Source: Aphrocallistes beatrix (Eukaryota; Porifera; Hexactinellida; Sceptrulophora; Aphrocallistidae). From it: 64,000 nucleotides of DNA. Both the position numbers and the translations under genes were made by a program. How positions within the stretch are numbered: the stretch's first letter is position 1; each line of letters starts with the position of its first letter. Below are positions 48,279 through 59,329 of the stretch, piece by piece. The notes under the pieces are model-generated. The model saw only the letters and a program-made list of their open reading frames with translations, searched no databases and was not told the origin of the DNA. The DNA lies in assembly GCA_963281255.1 (NCBI GenBank), contig OY725488.1, forward strand, positions 7,041,524 through 7,105,523. The letters run 5' to 3'.

Positions 48279-49549
48279 TTAGTTCCCCTTACCTTTTGGT
48301 ATGAGTGCACATGTTGTATATACTATCTTCCAATACTCTCTGCACTATTACAGTATAGCTCTAATCTAATACATATGCTAATATCTGAGATGGGAGATGT
48401 ACCATTGTAGATAAATCATCTTATATTAAAATAGGCGACTGCTGCTTTTGTGACCATAGAACGATTAGGGATTCTACATACGTATGTTAGGATGTGTGCT
48501 AGTTTATCATTTTTACTTAAATCTCATTTTAATTCTTCACTCTAGTGATTGTCTATATTCTTTATATTCTCTATTCTCTATTCGATATGATAGATTGTGT
48601 AGTACATTTTATTGCACGTCACGCGTAGTTCATTTCCCTTCCAAGTGCTGTGAATAGTTTCATATCCTTGCAATCCTGCTAGAATCATCGAGGGTTTCTG
48701 TATCAAAATATTAAATAGTTGAGATACCCACAAGTCATAATTACTTTTAACCTCGACAAAATTCCTTACACTGCTAACACACAATCTCTAACTTATTATG
48801 CTCCAATTTGATTTGTCGTGGACATCCTGTATACGTATAGATATTTTGGCTCAACGGAATTGTGATGGCAAGGAATTTTTCTATTAATTGCACTACTGCT
48901 AGCTAATTTCAACATTAATTAAGTTAATTACATTGATCGAAAGAAGACTGGTTTTGAAAACATCCTTTTTGATTGGTAATCGCCGTCATGATTTGTACTT
49001 GCAGTTTGGTTTGAGTTAATAATACAATTCTGTGAACTATGTCTGCTTTCTGTTAAAATTCCTGCAATCCGAGATGCTTCCTTAAGTGGATTAGATCTTA
49101 TTCAATGAATGTCCTTTCGAAAATATTACATTTTAACCGCATCACTTACTTATTCAGGCTTTATTCATCAGTCTTTATTCAGCATAATCCTTTCATGGTT
49201 GCCACATAGTTGTACTCATTGGTACTCTTCACTTAAAATAGTAATTATTGGAGGGATGCTTTAATATTTATATAATCGTTCTTTTCTTTTCAAATTTGAT
49301 CGATTCTAGCAATTCAGCAATTTTGATGATAGTTTAAAAGTTATTACAGCTGATGATTTTGAAAATTATTTTATTATAAACTAGCCACATGAAATCTAAT
49401 ACAGTGGAACTGTGGGCGAAAGAGTGAGCGTAATTTGAGGGTTGTATTTCTGAAATCAATTAATGTACGTTTTTAACCTTTTCCAGTCCAAAAGGACAAT
49501 CAATGCGGCGGGCGATATTTCATTATTATTTTCCTATTGTTTGGTATTA

Positions 49550-49826
49550 CAGACACCCTCGCTAATCCGAACAGTTCATTCTTACAATCCGAAAACCCAA
49601 AATATAATCTTATTCGCTTCTGCTTTAAATCAATGTTTATAATATTATGTCTTTCAATGATTGGGAAACCTCATTAAAAAAGCAATCATAACAAAATATT
49701 ATTCTTAATATTCTAACAATACAAATTTATTATAGTTAATACCCCATTGAATTAGTGCTATTTCACTAACCCGAACGATTTTTTCGATCATTGGCACAGA
49801 ACTGTTCGGGTTAGACACCCTCGCTG
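49550..49826. mobile_element. TA-flanked MITE with direct 11-mers inside its termini
   Basis: The inner terminal repeat TAATCCGAACAGTT / AACTGTTCGGGTTA is inverted, but GACACCCTCGC, just outside it, occurs in the same orientation at both ends. CAG and CTG borders and flanking TA (49548-49549, 49827-49828) suggest a pogo/Tigger-like origin. Confidence 0.7.
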
Positions 49827-49888
49827 TACCACTATCAAAACCTACCTTATTTAAATTTAATAAATGCATTGAAGTTTCTATTCCCGGC

Positions 49889-50206
49889 CAAGGCTGGATT
49901 CGGTTAACCGGTTAACCGGCTAACCGCCGTCAATCACGGTTAACGGTTAAGAAAATCTTAAATCGGTTAGCCGATCTGCTTTATTTTCTAAATATTAAGA
50001 CTAATTTCATTGCTTTTCGATGGAGATTCATGAATATTACTTCTAAAATTTTGATAATACAATATTATTTCTATTTTTCTAACCAAATAGTATATTTCGA
50101 GACCACTGATAATTGTATAAATTTTTCAATAACAGGTAAAATATTAGTCGACAAATCCATATTTATACTAATTAATATTGACATCGGTTAACCAACCCCA
50201 GCCCTG
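49889..50206. mobile_element. hAT-like MITE, GGTTAACC-rich ends
   Basis: CAAGGCTGGATTCGGTTAACC at the left and GGTTAACCAACCCCAGCCCTG-type sequence at the right form an imperfect inverted repeat. Repeated GGTTAACCGG motifs cluster at 49910-49975. No duplication was found. Confidence 0.55.
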
Positions 50207-50283
50207 TCCCGTCTAAATACAAGTGCTGGCTACACCAACAGCATAATCAAATGAATAGTAGTAATGCCCCGTCTCTAAATATA

Positions 50284-50391
50284 ATACATGCCAACTTGAA
50301 TCATAATAAAATCGGGACGCGGTGTTGAATCCCGCGAATTCATGTACGCTCGTGAAAATTAAATCAATGATAGAGTGAAAAGTATGAAATA
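50284..50391. mobile_element. MITE of the GCCAACTGTCCCG family, copy 4, partial
   Basis: ATACATGCCAACTTGAATCAT, ATCGGGACGC and GTTGAATCCCGCG match copy 2 (37781), but the right terminus is missing or too decayed to see. Confidence 0.6.
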
Positions 50392-51042
50392 TAAATGTTG
50401 GCGGTGGAGGCCGTGAGCTGAAACATGTTTCCTGCTATCGAGATTTTGTTGTATTTTGTAGTCAACATAGGTAACTTTAAACATTTCTCCATAATTTAAT
50501 TAAAACTAAAGCAACCGTGGATTGTCTATCAAGCAATGAAATACTACAATGTAAACTAAATTTTGATAGCGAATAAATACAGGTATTGACAATTACATCA
50601 TCGTTAATTAAAGAGTGTAATGGCAAGACATTTTTCAGCCGTGCCCACCCAGGTTTCAAACCATGGTTGCACCTATGTAGATGGGTAATGATCAATGACA
50701 TTCTGGTGCGATATTTTTGAAACGGACGGGGGTGCTAAACAGGTTTCATAATGGCTTTATGAGGAGGTAGGTCCCACATGGATTGTTGTATAGGTTATAT
50801 ATGCGTGGGGACCATGCAAACGATATTTCTGTAACAAAAGTACAAAAAAGGGGGCGTATAGCAAAGTGTGACGGACCAATAAGAAGAGACAGGACGTAAC
50901 GTTCATTTGGAGGGGATGATATACTCCTCAGGGATTCTGTTCACCTGACCACTTGGCCGAAATGCTGCAATCATTCGTTTAAGATGGATTCAGCGGCATT
51001 TGTGTAGCTAATTAATTCCAATGTTCTTAGCTGTTGCTTCAG

Positions 51043-53200
51043 ATGCTGATCTCGGATAATCTGAAGCAGAACTTCTACCAAGTGCTGCAAGGAGGGAGGG
51101 TTCTGATCCTGGCAGCTAATGACGTGGACAGTTTGTGCGCGAGTAAGATCCTACAGACGCTCCTTCAGGCTGATGGGGTCATGTACACCCTCATTCCGGT
51201 CTCATCTCTTCAATCCCTCAGCGAAGCGTTTACACAGCACTACTCACAGGCTAACTCAATAGTCACCATCAACTGTGGGGGAGCCAGCCCACTTCAAGAG
51301 GTGTTAGAACTGTCAGCAGTGCCTCACTTGCCGATATTTGTGATCGATAGCCACCGACCTTTTGACCTGGATAATGTCTATGGGCCAGATCAGATCAAGA
51401 TCGTACTGAGGGAGGGAGATACAGTCAACATCCCGAAGTTAACTGAGGTACCATTTAAACCTAATTAATCTGCTATAGATTCATGCTTATGATTAGATTA
51501 TATTGGATAATTATGGATTATCTTGCTAACCAGGAATATAAGCAATAGCTCAATATTATTAGACCCAGCACACAAGTTTCGAATGTTTTTCATCTCCAGT
51601 CATGAACACGATAGCACGAAATCAAGTACGTATTTGGAATACAGATCTTGATTAATATTGTTGTATTTCCGTCTCCTCAGATCTCACGAGAGGACGAGAC
51701 AGATGGCTCAGAGGCAGAAGTAGAAGAGTCTCCGTGCGTGTCTGAATCTGATCAGGAAGCAGATGACGATTCTTTGGAACCGAGAGCGAAAAGACAGAGA
51801 GTGTCAGGGAAGCCCAGGAGGCGCGAGAAGAGAGAGTGGCGGGATCAGAGAGAAAAACTGCTCTTTCATTACTACGAATTCTCCTATTTCGACACCTGTT
51901 GCTCTCTCGTGCTGTACGACACGGCGTGGAAGCTGAGCAAGGACAGTCCACAGACGCTCTGGTGGGGGATTGTCGGCCTGACAGATCAGCTGATACACCA
52001 TCGCGTAGCGAAGGAGAAGTACATGTCAGAGGTGCAGGAGCTGCAGCACCACGTGGCCAGACACAACCGATTTAGGTTTGAATTCCGCCCGAATTCAACC
52101 TCGGTATGATCCGATTATTCGATTTTGTCGTGTTGATTTAGAGATACGAGGGACGGAGGGGCGAGTGGGAGTAGCGGGGCCCCGGAGCACGGATTGAGAC
52201 TGTCCTTCTCCAACGAGCTCCGGCTCTGTCTCCACAGGCACTGGACCTTCTTTGAGAGTCTGAGTAGTTCGGACTACACCACCTGTAGGTTCCGCCTCTG
52301 GACTCAGAAAGGGAGGGACTGGATGCTGGAGTGCCTGGCAGAGATGGGCCTACCTCTGTGCGAGAGTCAGCAGAAGTTCTCCGCCATGGACTACAACCTG
52401 AGAGAGAAAGTACCTTCTCTCTTTGAGAAGCTCTCCCCCAAATACGGCCTCTCTGAGCTCACTTACGGTTCCTTCCAAGCAGCCTATGGGTACCGCGCTA
52501 AGCTGTCCGCTGCAGACATGGCTCTCTCCTGCGCGGCTCTAATCGAGTCTCGTCACACTTCTAAGGGCAGCCAAGCACCTTGTCCCGCCCCCCATCCAGA
52601 GCCCGGACTGAGCCCCCTATCCCCCAACAACTTCCTGGTGGCACAGGACGCACTCTCTCGAGACAATCTCCCCATCGTGCTGCGCGGGATCGAAGAAGCC
52701 AAGTCCACTCAGTCGCTGATGCGGACGCAGGTATCCCATTCTCTTGCGTACTCACTTGAGATAGTGTCCCGTGCTGACTCAGGCTCTTCTAGATTCAGAG
52801 CTGCATAGACCGGAGACTTGTCATCTGTCTGGGCACATTCATGTACGGCTGCTTAGACGAGTCAACTCCAGGAGTCCTCCTCCTTTCCACCCCCTTAGCC
52901 CTACGGAGATTGGCGCTCTTCATCCGTCAGGCGTGGAGCTTGCTCAGCAAACGATCTCGAAATCTGCCGTTCATCCTCTCCGCACCTTCTCACCGCCTCG
53001 GCGGCTACTGCATACTCCTCGGATTGCCACCGATTGCCTCTGACGACCACAAGAATGACATGGGGAGAGCCTTTAAGTACACGAGCCAGAGACTCGAATC
53101 TGAGGCTGTCACTGACCAGCTCGACCCGTGCACCATTGAGCTAAAACTCGATGAGCGGGGCAGGTTCCTTGACCACTTGGAAATGCTTTTAACCGATTAA
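51043..53200 (+). CDS. CDC45: CDC45, DNA replication initiation and CMG helicase subunit
   Basis: Four exons join in phase: 51043-51447, 51681-52075, 52142-52730, 52793-53200, giving 598 residues (human 566). The N-terminus shows the inactive DHH-like motif DVDSLCASKILQTLLQAD, then SHRPFDLDNVYG. Exon 2 has the acidic stretch, a basic segment and WKLSKDSPQTLWWGIVGLTDQ, the most conserved CDC45 block; RHNRFR follows. Exon 3 has LCLHRHWTFFESL and WMLECLAEMGLPL-type blocks; exon 4 has the MGRAF and LDHLEMLL end. CDC45 joins MCM2-7 and GINS to form the replicative helicase. The ATG follows immediately after an AG (51041-51042) in a pyrimidine-rich context, so the mRNA may begin with it after splicing. 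There is little reason to doubt the assignment. Confidence 0.95.
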
Positions 53201-54528
53201 GTGGTTTAGATGCGGTTACCCGATCACTGTACCTCAGTATGCGATCTTTCGGTTTACCGGATAGCACGGCTCCTCTTGCATAGCCACACTGAATATATTC
53301 CTTAAATGTTTTAAACTTTTAGCAATGCTAAATATGAACTGAATTAATATTACAGTACGCATAAGCACAGTTGAATATTCACTGTGGATTCAATACGGCA
53401 TGTGATACGTAGGTCAGACCGAAAGTTTTTAGACTCAAGCACTTAAGGTTATCAGAATTAGCTATAATTTTCACAGTTTTTCAAAGTACTCCCCATCACA
53501 ATCTATGCAAAGTTTCATTCGCCAGAACCACTTTTTAAAGCACTCTTTCCATTGTTCTTGGGGGCTGTCTAAAATCGCCGAATTGTAGGCCGAGGTCGCA
53601 GCCTTTGGGCTACTATAAGTCACTCCTCGGATCTGTTTTTTGACTTCTGGAAACACAAAAAAGTCGCAGGGCACAAGATCACCCGGAACGATCTTACTTG
53701 ATACTCGGATAATCATGAAGGATGGTTGTAATCGCATTCCTTCCAATCTGGAGTTCCTCCATTATCCCTTCATAGGTGATCCGCCGATCTAACTTAATGA
53801 TTTTCTTCACTTTGGCGAGGTTATCGGGTATTACCGCCGTCGCTGGACGTCCAAGGCGCTCTTCATCGGACAATGGTGTTCTTCCCCTCCGAAACTCAGC
53901 AAACCAGTTAAAAACTGTTTCGCGGGATGGACCTTGATCTCCAAAAACAGAATTAAGTTGAGTGAGTGACTATGAAGCACTCAAATCTCTCAAAAAAGCA
54001 TAATAAATCATGGTTCTGAAATCACGCCGCTCCAACTCAATCAAAAAATAAAAATAATGCTGAATGTCAAGGAAGGATGACGCTGTATTTTGAAGAATTA
54101 TTGTGTTAGCCACTTGAAATTCAACAATGCATTACTGAACAAAGCAATTATTGTTTGACTGAAATTTCATAACAATTGCTGAAAGATAAGTATGCTAGTC
54201 TAAAAACCTTCGGTCTGACCCTCGTATATTCGCGTAGTGCTCACTGCTTTTGTTTTTATTGATACGTACGTAAAATATTAACCTCAGTAAGAAGTGATAT
54301 TTGACCAAATTGTAATCGGCCAAGATTCTTCAAGTTTTGTCCAAATCAAAAAGTTAAGGTTTGAACAGAACTCAAAAAATATTGACCAATATACAATTTG
54401 GTCCAGGAGATATGGTATACATATTTTTACACCTCTGATTGGTGTTTTAATGGAGATGCATTATCGATCTGTCTACCAACATTTTTTAGCTTTCCGTAAC
54501 CAGCCAAACAATATTCTAAATCACCATA
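53201..54528. other. Intergenic interval, mostly occupied by a mariner element
   Basis: Of 1328 bp, 817 bp are a degenerate mariner (53408-54224). Removing it leaves about 0.5 kb between CDC45 and the COP1-like gene. No poly(A) signal close to the CDC45 stop was noticed. Confidence 0.6.
53408..54224 (-). mobile_element. Internally deleted mariner element
   Basis: Inverted termini CGTAGGTCAGACCGAAAG and, at the other end, the complement of CGAGGGTCAGACCGAAGG are flanked by TA (53406-53407, 54225-54226). The minus strand encodes the N-terminal helix-turn-helix part (GPSRETVFNWFAEFRRG, then ERLGRPAT) and, in another frame, the C-terminal part (DLVPCDFFVFPEVKKQIRG, WKECFKKWFWRMKLCI). Most of the catalytic DD(D/E) core between them is missing and the frames do not agree, so it is dead. 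Full mariners are about 1.3 kb; this is 817 bp. Confidence 0.88.
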
Positions 54529-54600
54529 ATGAGTCAACCTATGAGTCAACCTATGAGTGAGCCCATGAATGAGCCAATGAGTCAGCCTTTGAGTGAATCT
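54529..54600 (+). repeat. 12-bp coding repeat, M-S-x-P
   Basis: Six imperfect copies of ATGAGTCAACCT encode MSQP/MSEP/MNEP/LSES at the start of the COP1-like protein. Each early copy offers an in-frame ATG, so the exact start is ambiguous by up to about 16 residues. Confidence 0.85.
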
Positions 54601-56380
54601 GTGAAAATGGACACTGCGAGTCAACTGAGCAGTCAATCTTCTCTGCCAACCTCGAGTCAGGGCATCAATCCCAGGAAAAGAAAAACAGATTGTAATCTTG
54701 AACTTTCACCAAAGCGACAATATCAAGATGGACTGGGGATTGATGAAGATATTCAAAGTGAGTAATTCTCTCTGTGCCACTTGAAGTTGAAATGTCGTAT
54801 TATTCGAACGCTACCTCTTCAGGTCTTGTTAAGAGAACAATGTTCGAAATACAGAAATCTCATTCAAGCCAAGACCCTCCTCCTGACATTGCGATGACTG
54901 AGGTTGGTACGATCGTTCAGAAGAGTCACGATATCATCAGCGGGATAGCATTCAGTGGAGACTCCTCCAAGTTCGTGACTGGAGGAATTGACAAACTTGT
55001 GCGGATATATGCGTGGCGTGATTATAGCGATGCTCAGAATAAAACGGACGGATCCCAACCCATTTGGGAGGGAGTTAACGACTCGAAGGTAATTAGTTGT
55101 GTTAGAAAGAACTAGGCCCATAGCATCATCGATTGGTGAATTTTTACCTGCTTTACTTTATAAATTATCGAAAAAATCTCATATGGGATATTACTGCATT
55201 ACATTCACTGGTAAGGTACAAATACTTTTGGTAGGCGAGTGTCGTAAAAAATCAAACTTCTTGTTGTGGTTGGTGTTCTAGAGTTTGTATTCGATCTGTT
55301 GACCGATATTGTATACAAAAAATATTTAATAACACAAAACATTCTTACCATACTATTTTAGATTTCCTGCGTCTTGTTCTCAAATAAATCAGAAGTAGTG
55401 TATGCGTCTTCATACGACGGTTACGTGAGAGGCTATGACATCCCATCCACACAGTCCTACAACTTGTATCGTTGTCCTGGGAAGGTCTGGTCTATAGACA
55501 CACATGTGGAGCAACCTGATCTCTTAGCTTCTGCCTGTGATGGAGGCATTGTTTCGATTTCAGACACAAGATACATTCAGAAAATGTAAGTATAGTTCAA
55601 CTCGATTGCCTCAATGCACCATTCTTTAATAGAGATTGTTACTAATTTCAATTAAAAGCATTATCAACAAGAATTTTAATCTATACTGAAGACTACACAC
55701 ATTCTATCTAGTCTCGAGAAATCATACTCGAATTTTTTTACGAGCAATTCAGTGTTCGAACATGTTCAGATACTGAGCATGAATCATATTATTAGCATGC
55801 GGGTTCTTTCAGTTCTTTCAAATCATTTTTATTTAGAAAGAAGTTCTGCTCTAGCATCGAGTTTGATGGGAGTGCGACATGTGTTAAGTTCCGCAATGCG
55901 AATGAGCTATGTGTAGGTGTTGTGGATACTTATGTCAGGCTCTACGATATCCGTAACCTGTTTAGGCCCAAACTACAGTGGAAAGTGTCAAAGCATACCA
56001 AACCCATCTCCTACATCGCTACGAGTGGAGGCAATATTGTCTCTTCGGGCATTGACTCCTCGCTAAAATGCTGGACGAGGGAGGGCGAGTACGTGAGAGA
56101 ATATTCACAGCATATAAACCACCGGAATTTCACTGGTCTAGCCTGCACTGATCAACTCCTTGCAGTCGGGTCGGAAGATAACCAAGTATTTATTTACGAC
56201 AAAGAGTATTCATTTCCAGCTGGTGTGTACCCCCTCTACTCCCCCACTCCTCATGTCTTTGTCACTTCTGTAGCATTTCATCATGAAAATAATTATTTGG
56301 TCGCTGGAAACTCGATAGGACATATAACTATAATCAAGTTGGACTCTCCTATGGAACAAGACTCCGATCTTACCATATAG
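54529..56380 (+). CDS. COP1-like WD40 protein lacking RING and coiled coil
   Basis: Four exons join in phase: 54529-54757, 54823-55088, 55362-55585, 55837-56380, giving 420 residues. Residues 1-25 are M-S-x-P repeats encoded by a 12-bp tandem repeat. A basic segment (NPRKRKTD, LSPKRQ; about 47-65) could be a nuclear signal. From about residue 115 come seven WD-type blades: IISGIAFSGDSSKFVTGG, SKISCVLFS, VWSIDTHVEQPDLLASACD, TCVKFRNANELCVGVVDTYV, PISYIATSGGNIVSSGIDS, HINHRNFTGLACTDQLLAVG and FVTSVAFHHENNYLVAG. Blades 2-6 follow human COP1 closely (KISCISWS, CWSVDFN..DPKLLAS, HINEKNFVGLA..GSENN). COP1 itself is an E3 with RING and coiled coil before the propeller; both are absent here and no exon for them was found upstream. 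The layout recalls plant RUP proteins. It may bind COP1-type VP degrons without catalysing ubiquitin transfer. Confidence 0.85.
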
Positions 56381-56498
56381 TGGAAGGCTTACGAATTCCG
56401 AAGTAAAGACTCTAATTTGTCCATCCAGTGCCTCTTATTCTGAGCTGGGAGCAAATCTTAATCCTTGTTTTCCAACCATGCTTAAAACAGGTTTTATA

Positions 56499-56504
56499 AA
56501 TAAA
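56499..56504 (+). promoter_or_regulatory. Polyadenylation signal of the COP1-like gene
   Basis: AATAAA 119 bp after the stop codon and about 105 bp before the acceptor-like AG (56609-56610) preceding the TUG start codon. It is the only canonical hexamer in the 232-bp gap. Confidence 0.65.
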
Positions 56505-56600
56505 GATGAATTGAATTAATAATTTTTTCCGAAATTAAGGATTTATAATTTTCAGTTTCAAAATGTTTCCTGTACACTCTTTGCTACTACATTGTCTATA

Positions 56601-56612
56601 CTTTGCTTAGCT
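56601..56612 (+). promoter_or_regulatory. Acceptor-like site directly before the TUG start
   Basis: A pyrimidine-rich stretch (about 56565-56608) ends CTTTGCTTAG, and the start ATG follows after two bases. There is hardly room for a promoter, 5' exon and cis-intron in the 232-bp gap, which makes a trans-splice acceptor a reasonable alternative. Confidence 0.4.
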
Positions 56613-58346
56613 ATGGCTTCTTCCAACCTAACCGTCATGTCTCCAAATGGACATCGAGTTGTTTTGAAGGTGAACAACAACTCTCCTCTCTGTCTGGGAC
56701 TCGAAGAGGCCTGTAATCAATTTGAATTAGAATCCAGTTGGTTTGGTTTGAAACACATAAAACGGTTCCTGGATATCAGTTCAACCGTCCGGCAATCAGG
56801 TGTACCTAACAACGCCACTCTAGAACTGTACAAACTGGAGAAGGAGCGTGTTACGGCGTCAGTACGCATTGCCTTGTTGCTTCCAGATGGTGGCAGGTTG
56901 ATGGGAGTACATCCAGCAAGCACCTGCTTATGGGAAGTTCTTTCTACAACTGAGAAAGAGGGAGAGCTCGTCACCCCTCTCTGCTACCCTGGTGGTATTC
57001 CTACACGGGTACCTTGTCTGGAGTATGCGAAGATTAAAGTGATTGGAGAAGATGAGCTGAGAAGCAGGAACCTGAAGAACATCGGGATCTTGGCAGGCAG
57101 TGTGGTCATCCGCTACTCCGCAGTAGAGTTACAAGACATACCGAAAGTCATCTCAGAGGACGTTGTCGTGTTAAAAGGTTACAATCGCCCTGTCCCAGTA
57201 CCGGAGCAACCAAATCGACACCCTCCATCTTCCAACCCCCCTCCCTTTCCAATCCACCAGATGACTGTATTAGGACAAGGGATTTCTGAGGTAGATCCTG
57301 CTTTTTCTAACCTTCTTAATACTCCCTGGTCTTTCGATCTAAAGTCTGAAGAAGAGCTCAAGCGAGAGGAGGAGCGTAAAAAGCCGAGGGAACTATTCTC
57401 TAACCCTGGAGGTTGGAGTCATGAAAAAGGCCCTTTCGAAAATGTCAATCTAGGAGCTATCCTAACTCAGGCACTCATACCAGTCGTTCCTCCAGAAGAG
57501 GATTATATCGCTCAGTTTAACCAGCTACGAGCTGAGAAAACAGGAGAACCCCTTCCCCAGCCAGATGAGGACAATCCTCCATTAGTGATCCCTGCCCCTG
57601 ATCCGCCAAATATCGAGCCGATCACACACATCTCCCCAGTTCAAAGGGTGTATGAAGAGGCTTGTCCTCGAGACACGTGTGTATTCCATCTCGATAAGAA
57701 CGAATATTCGGATGTAATTCCTGTTGAGTTAGATGATGCGTTTTTTCAGCCTACAATGAGCGAGGCTGCAAAGCGACAAAAAGAGTTAGAAAAACAGAAT
57801 GCACAACTGAATGACTCTCCACTCACTATCCAGACCTATAAGAAGGCCCGAGAGGTTTCAAATTTAGACAAGTATGACAAAACTGTTATACGGGTTATAT
57901 TGCCCAATCGGTTGGTGTTGCAAGGTGTATTCCGTTCCGGAGAACCAGTCAGAGCCCTTGTGAGTTTTATACGAGAGTCTCTAGTCGATCCCAAACTCAA
58001 ATTCCACCTATTCACAACTCCACCGAAGAAAGTGATCAAAAACGGAAAAGTTACATTCAAAGAGGCTAATTTAATTCCTGCTAGCAATGTTCTCCTCGCA
58101 CTAGATGAAACAGCAGAGGGCCTACTGCTGCAAGAAGATCTGCTGGACCAGGTAGCGACGCAGCTAGAAGCAGATGTCAAGAGTTCGAAGGAGAGGGCCA
58201 CCGTCTTACCTACAGACAACATTGGGACTGTTAGTGCCAGCAGCGAACCAGCACAGTCCCGTTCTAGAACGCAGAAGGGAAGGAGACAGGGAAGTGGGGA
58301 CAGTAAAGGAACCGGAAAACCGAAATGGCTGAAAGTAGGGAAGTAG
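56613..58346 (+). CDS. ASPSCR1: ASPSCR1/TUG, UBX-domain p97 cofactor
   Basis: One uninterrupted reading frame of 577 residues. The N-terminal ubiquitin-like domain (about 1-75) reads LTVMSPNGHRVVLKV and VPNNATLELYK, and a second ubiquitin-like region follows (VRIALLLPDGGRL, TCLWEVLS, GGIPTRVP), both as in vertebrate TUG. The middle is Pro/Glu-rich. The UBX domain (about 425-510) contains VLQGVFRSGEPV and FHLFTTPPKKVI, where human TUG has the unusual TPPK instead of the canonical UBX FPR loop. The last residues GKPKWLKVGK match the conserved TUG C-terminus (PKWLK). TUG tethers GLUT4 vesicles in vertebrates and disassembles p97 hexamers. The ATG at 56613 gives the expected N-terminus. The absence of introns contrasts with the four upstream genes. 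Confidence 0.93.
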   Translation: MASSNLTVMSPNGHRVVLKVNNNSPLCLGLEEACNQFELESSWFGLKHIKRFLDISSTVRQSGVPNNATLELYKLEKERVTASVRIALLLPDGGRLMGVHPASTCLWEVLSTTEKEGELVTPLCYPGGIPTRVPCLEYAKIKVIGEDELRSRNLKNIGILAGSVVIRYSAVELQDIPKVISEDVVVLKGYNRPVPVPEQPNRHPPSSNPPPFPIHQMTVLGQGISEVDPAFSNLLNTPWSFDLKSEEELKREEERKKPRELFSNPGGWSHEKGPFENVNLGAILTQALIPVVPPEEDYIAQFNQLRAEKTGEPLPQPDEDNPPLVIPAPDPPNIEPITHISPVQRVYEEACPRDTCVFHLDKNEYSDVIPVELDDAFFQPTMSEAAKRQKELEKQNAQLNDSPLTIQTYKKAREVSNLDKYDKTVIRVILPNRLVLQGVFRSGEPVRALVSFIRESLVDPKLKFHLFTTPPKKVIKNGKVTFKEANLIPASNVLLALDETAEGLLLQEDLLDQVATQLEADVKSSKERATVLPTDNIGTVSASSEPAQSRSRTQKGRRQGSGDSKGTGKPKWLKVGK

Positions 58347-59329
58347 TTTGTAGTGTGATAGTGACTCGCATGTAAAGCTATAAATATTTGATATCTTCTA
58401 GGATGTATAGACATAAACCAGCCTCAATGTGAGTTTTCTATTAGATTTTACATAGCATAGACAGCGAATACAGGTTCAAAATGGCTTCTGGTTAATAATA
58501 CGAAATCGAGTCGAACAAAGTCATTCCCTTGTTAACAGGTTAATACGTATTTGTACGTTAATCAAAAGCATACCTGTCTAGGTAAGTGCAATACTAAATA
58601 TGAATTAGCTAATAGATTGTCATTTCTCAAGTGAATCTTTAAAATCGTTGTTGTTGTGTCATTTTGTGTGATTTGGTACTAATTTGTCTGATTCACTTAG
58701 GCACTTCTTTATTTTCCTCCTTTGAAACAGCTGATCAGTAACGTTTAAAATGTGAATACTACCGATTATTTTATTGCATTCCCTCAATTCACATCTTTAT
58801 ACGATAAACCATAGAATCAAGAGCTGGAAATTGTCACGCGTGCTGTTACAGCTCTTCAGCCAGATGCTAACAATTAGGTTTGATCCAATCTGATAATACC
58901 GGTATGGCCCAAAAGTGTTAACGGTTATATTTCATGTGGTTTGACAGTCTTATTTTCAACGAAAAATATTACATTAACGTATTTGGTGATGAAATATTTT
59001 CCGTCGAAAATATTCTCGGAATTATTTTCTCTCACTTCCCAATTAATTAATTAATTAATTACACCCATATATATTTATCAATTATTTAATAATAAACCAA
59101 CCAATATATGTAATATTATAGCTTTCCTGTAAACTCCCAATTCACGATTTCACGCACATCATACTGAAATATCTGAAGCAAGATAATTATCGGAAATATA
59201 GTTTTTGAGTAACCAAATGTTTAATTTTTCCCCCTGACATATTCTTACAATCTCATTTCAACATGTGACTATGCATTTACCCCTGACCCAGACAAATCTT
59301 AGGTAGTATTATTCACCAATCAATATACA
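58347..59329. other. Intergenic interval between TUG and VDAC
   Basis: About 980 bp, AT-rich. It contains a TTAA microsatellite (59041-59060) and an AATAAA near 59091 that is rather far for the TUG transcript. An acceptor-like TCTTAG ends at 59302, 28 bp before the VDAC start. No gene or transposon was recognised. Confidence 0.5.

Larger units (their letters stand above)
48279..51042. other. Intergenic interval between USP and CDC45
   Basis: About 2.8 kb, mostly AT-rich. Inverted-repeat elements occur at 49550-49826 and 49889-50206, a partial MITE (copy 4) at 50284-50391, and a fragment related to the 31258 element near 50860. No further gene was recognised. Confidence 0.55.

Noticed and set aside
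52194-52230. Separate gene starting within CDC45 at 52194
   Set aside because: The frame there begins with TTG, not ATG, and joins the previous exon in phase (RHNRFR then DTRDGG), so it is CDC45 exon 3.
57836-58414. 192-codon minus-strand frame over the TUG C-terminus
   Set aside because: It is the shadow of the conserved UBX-coding strand and shows no domain; no splice or promoter support.
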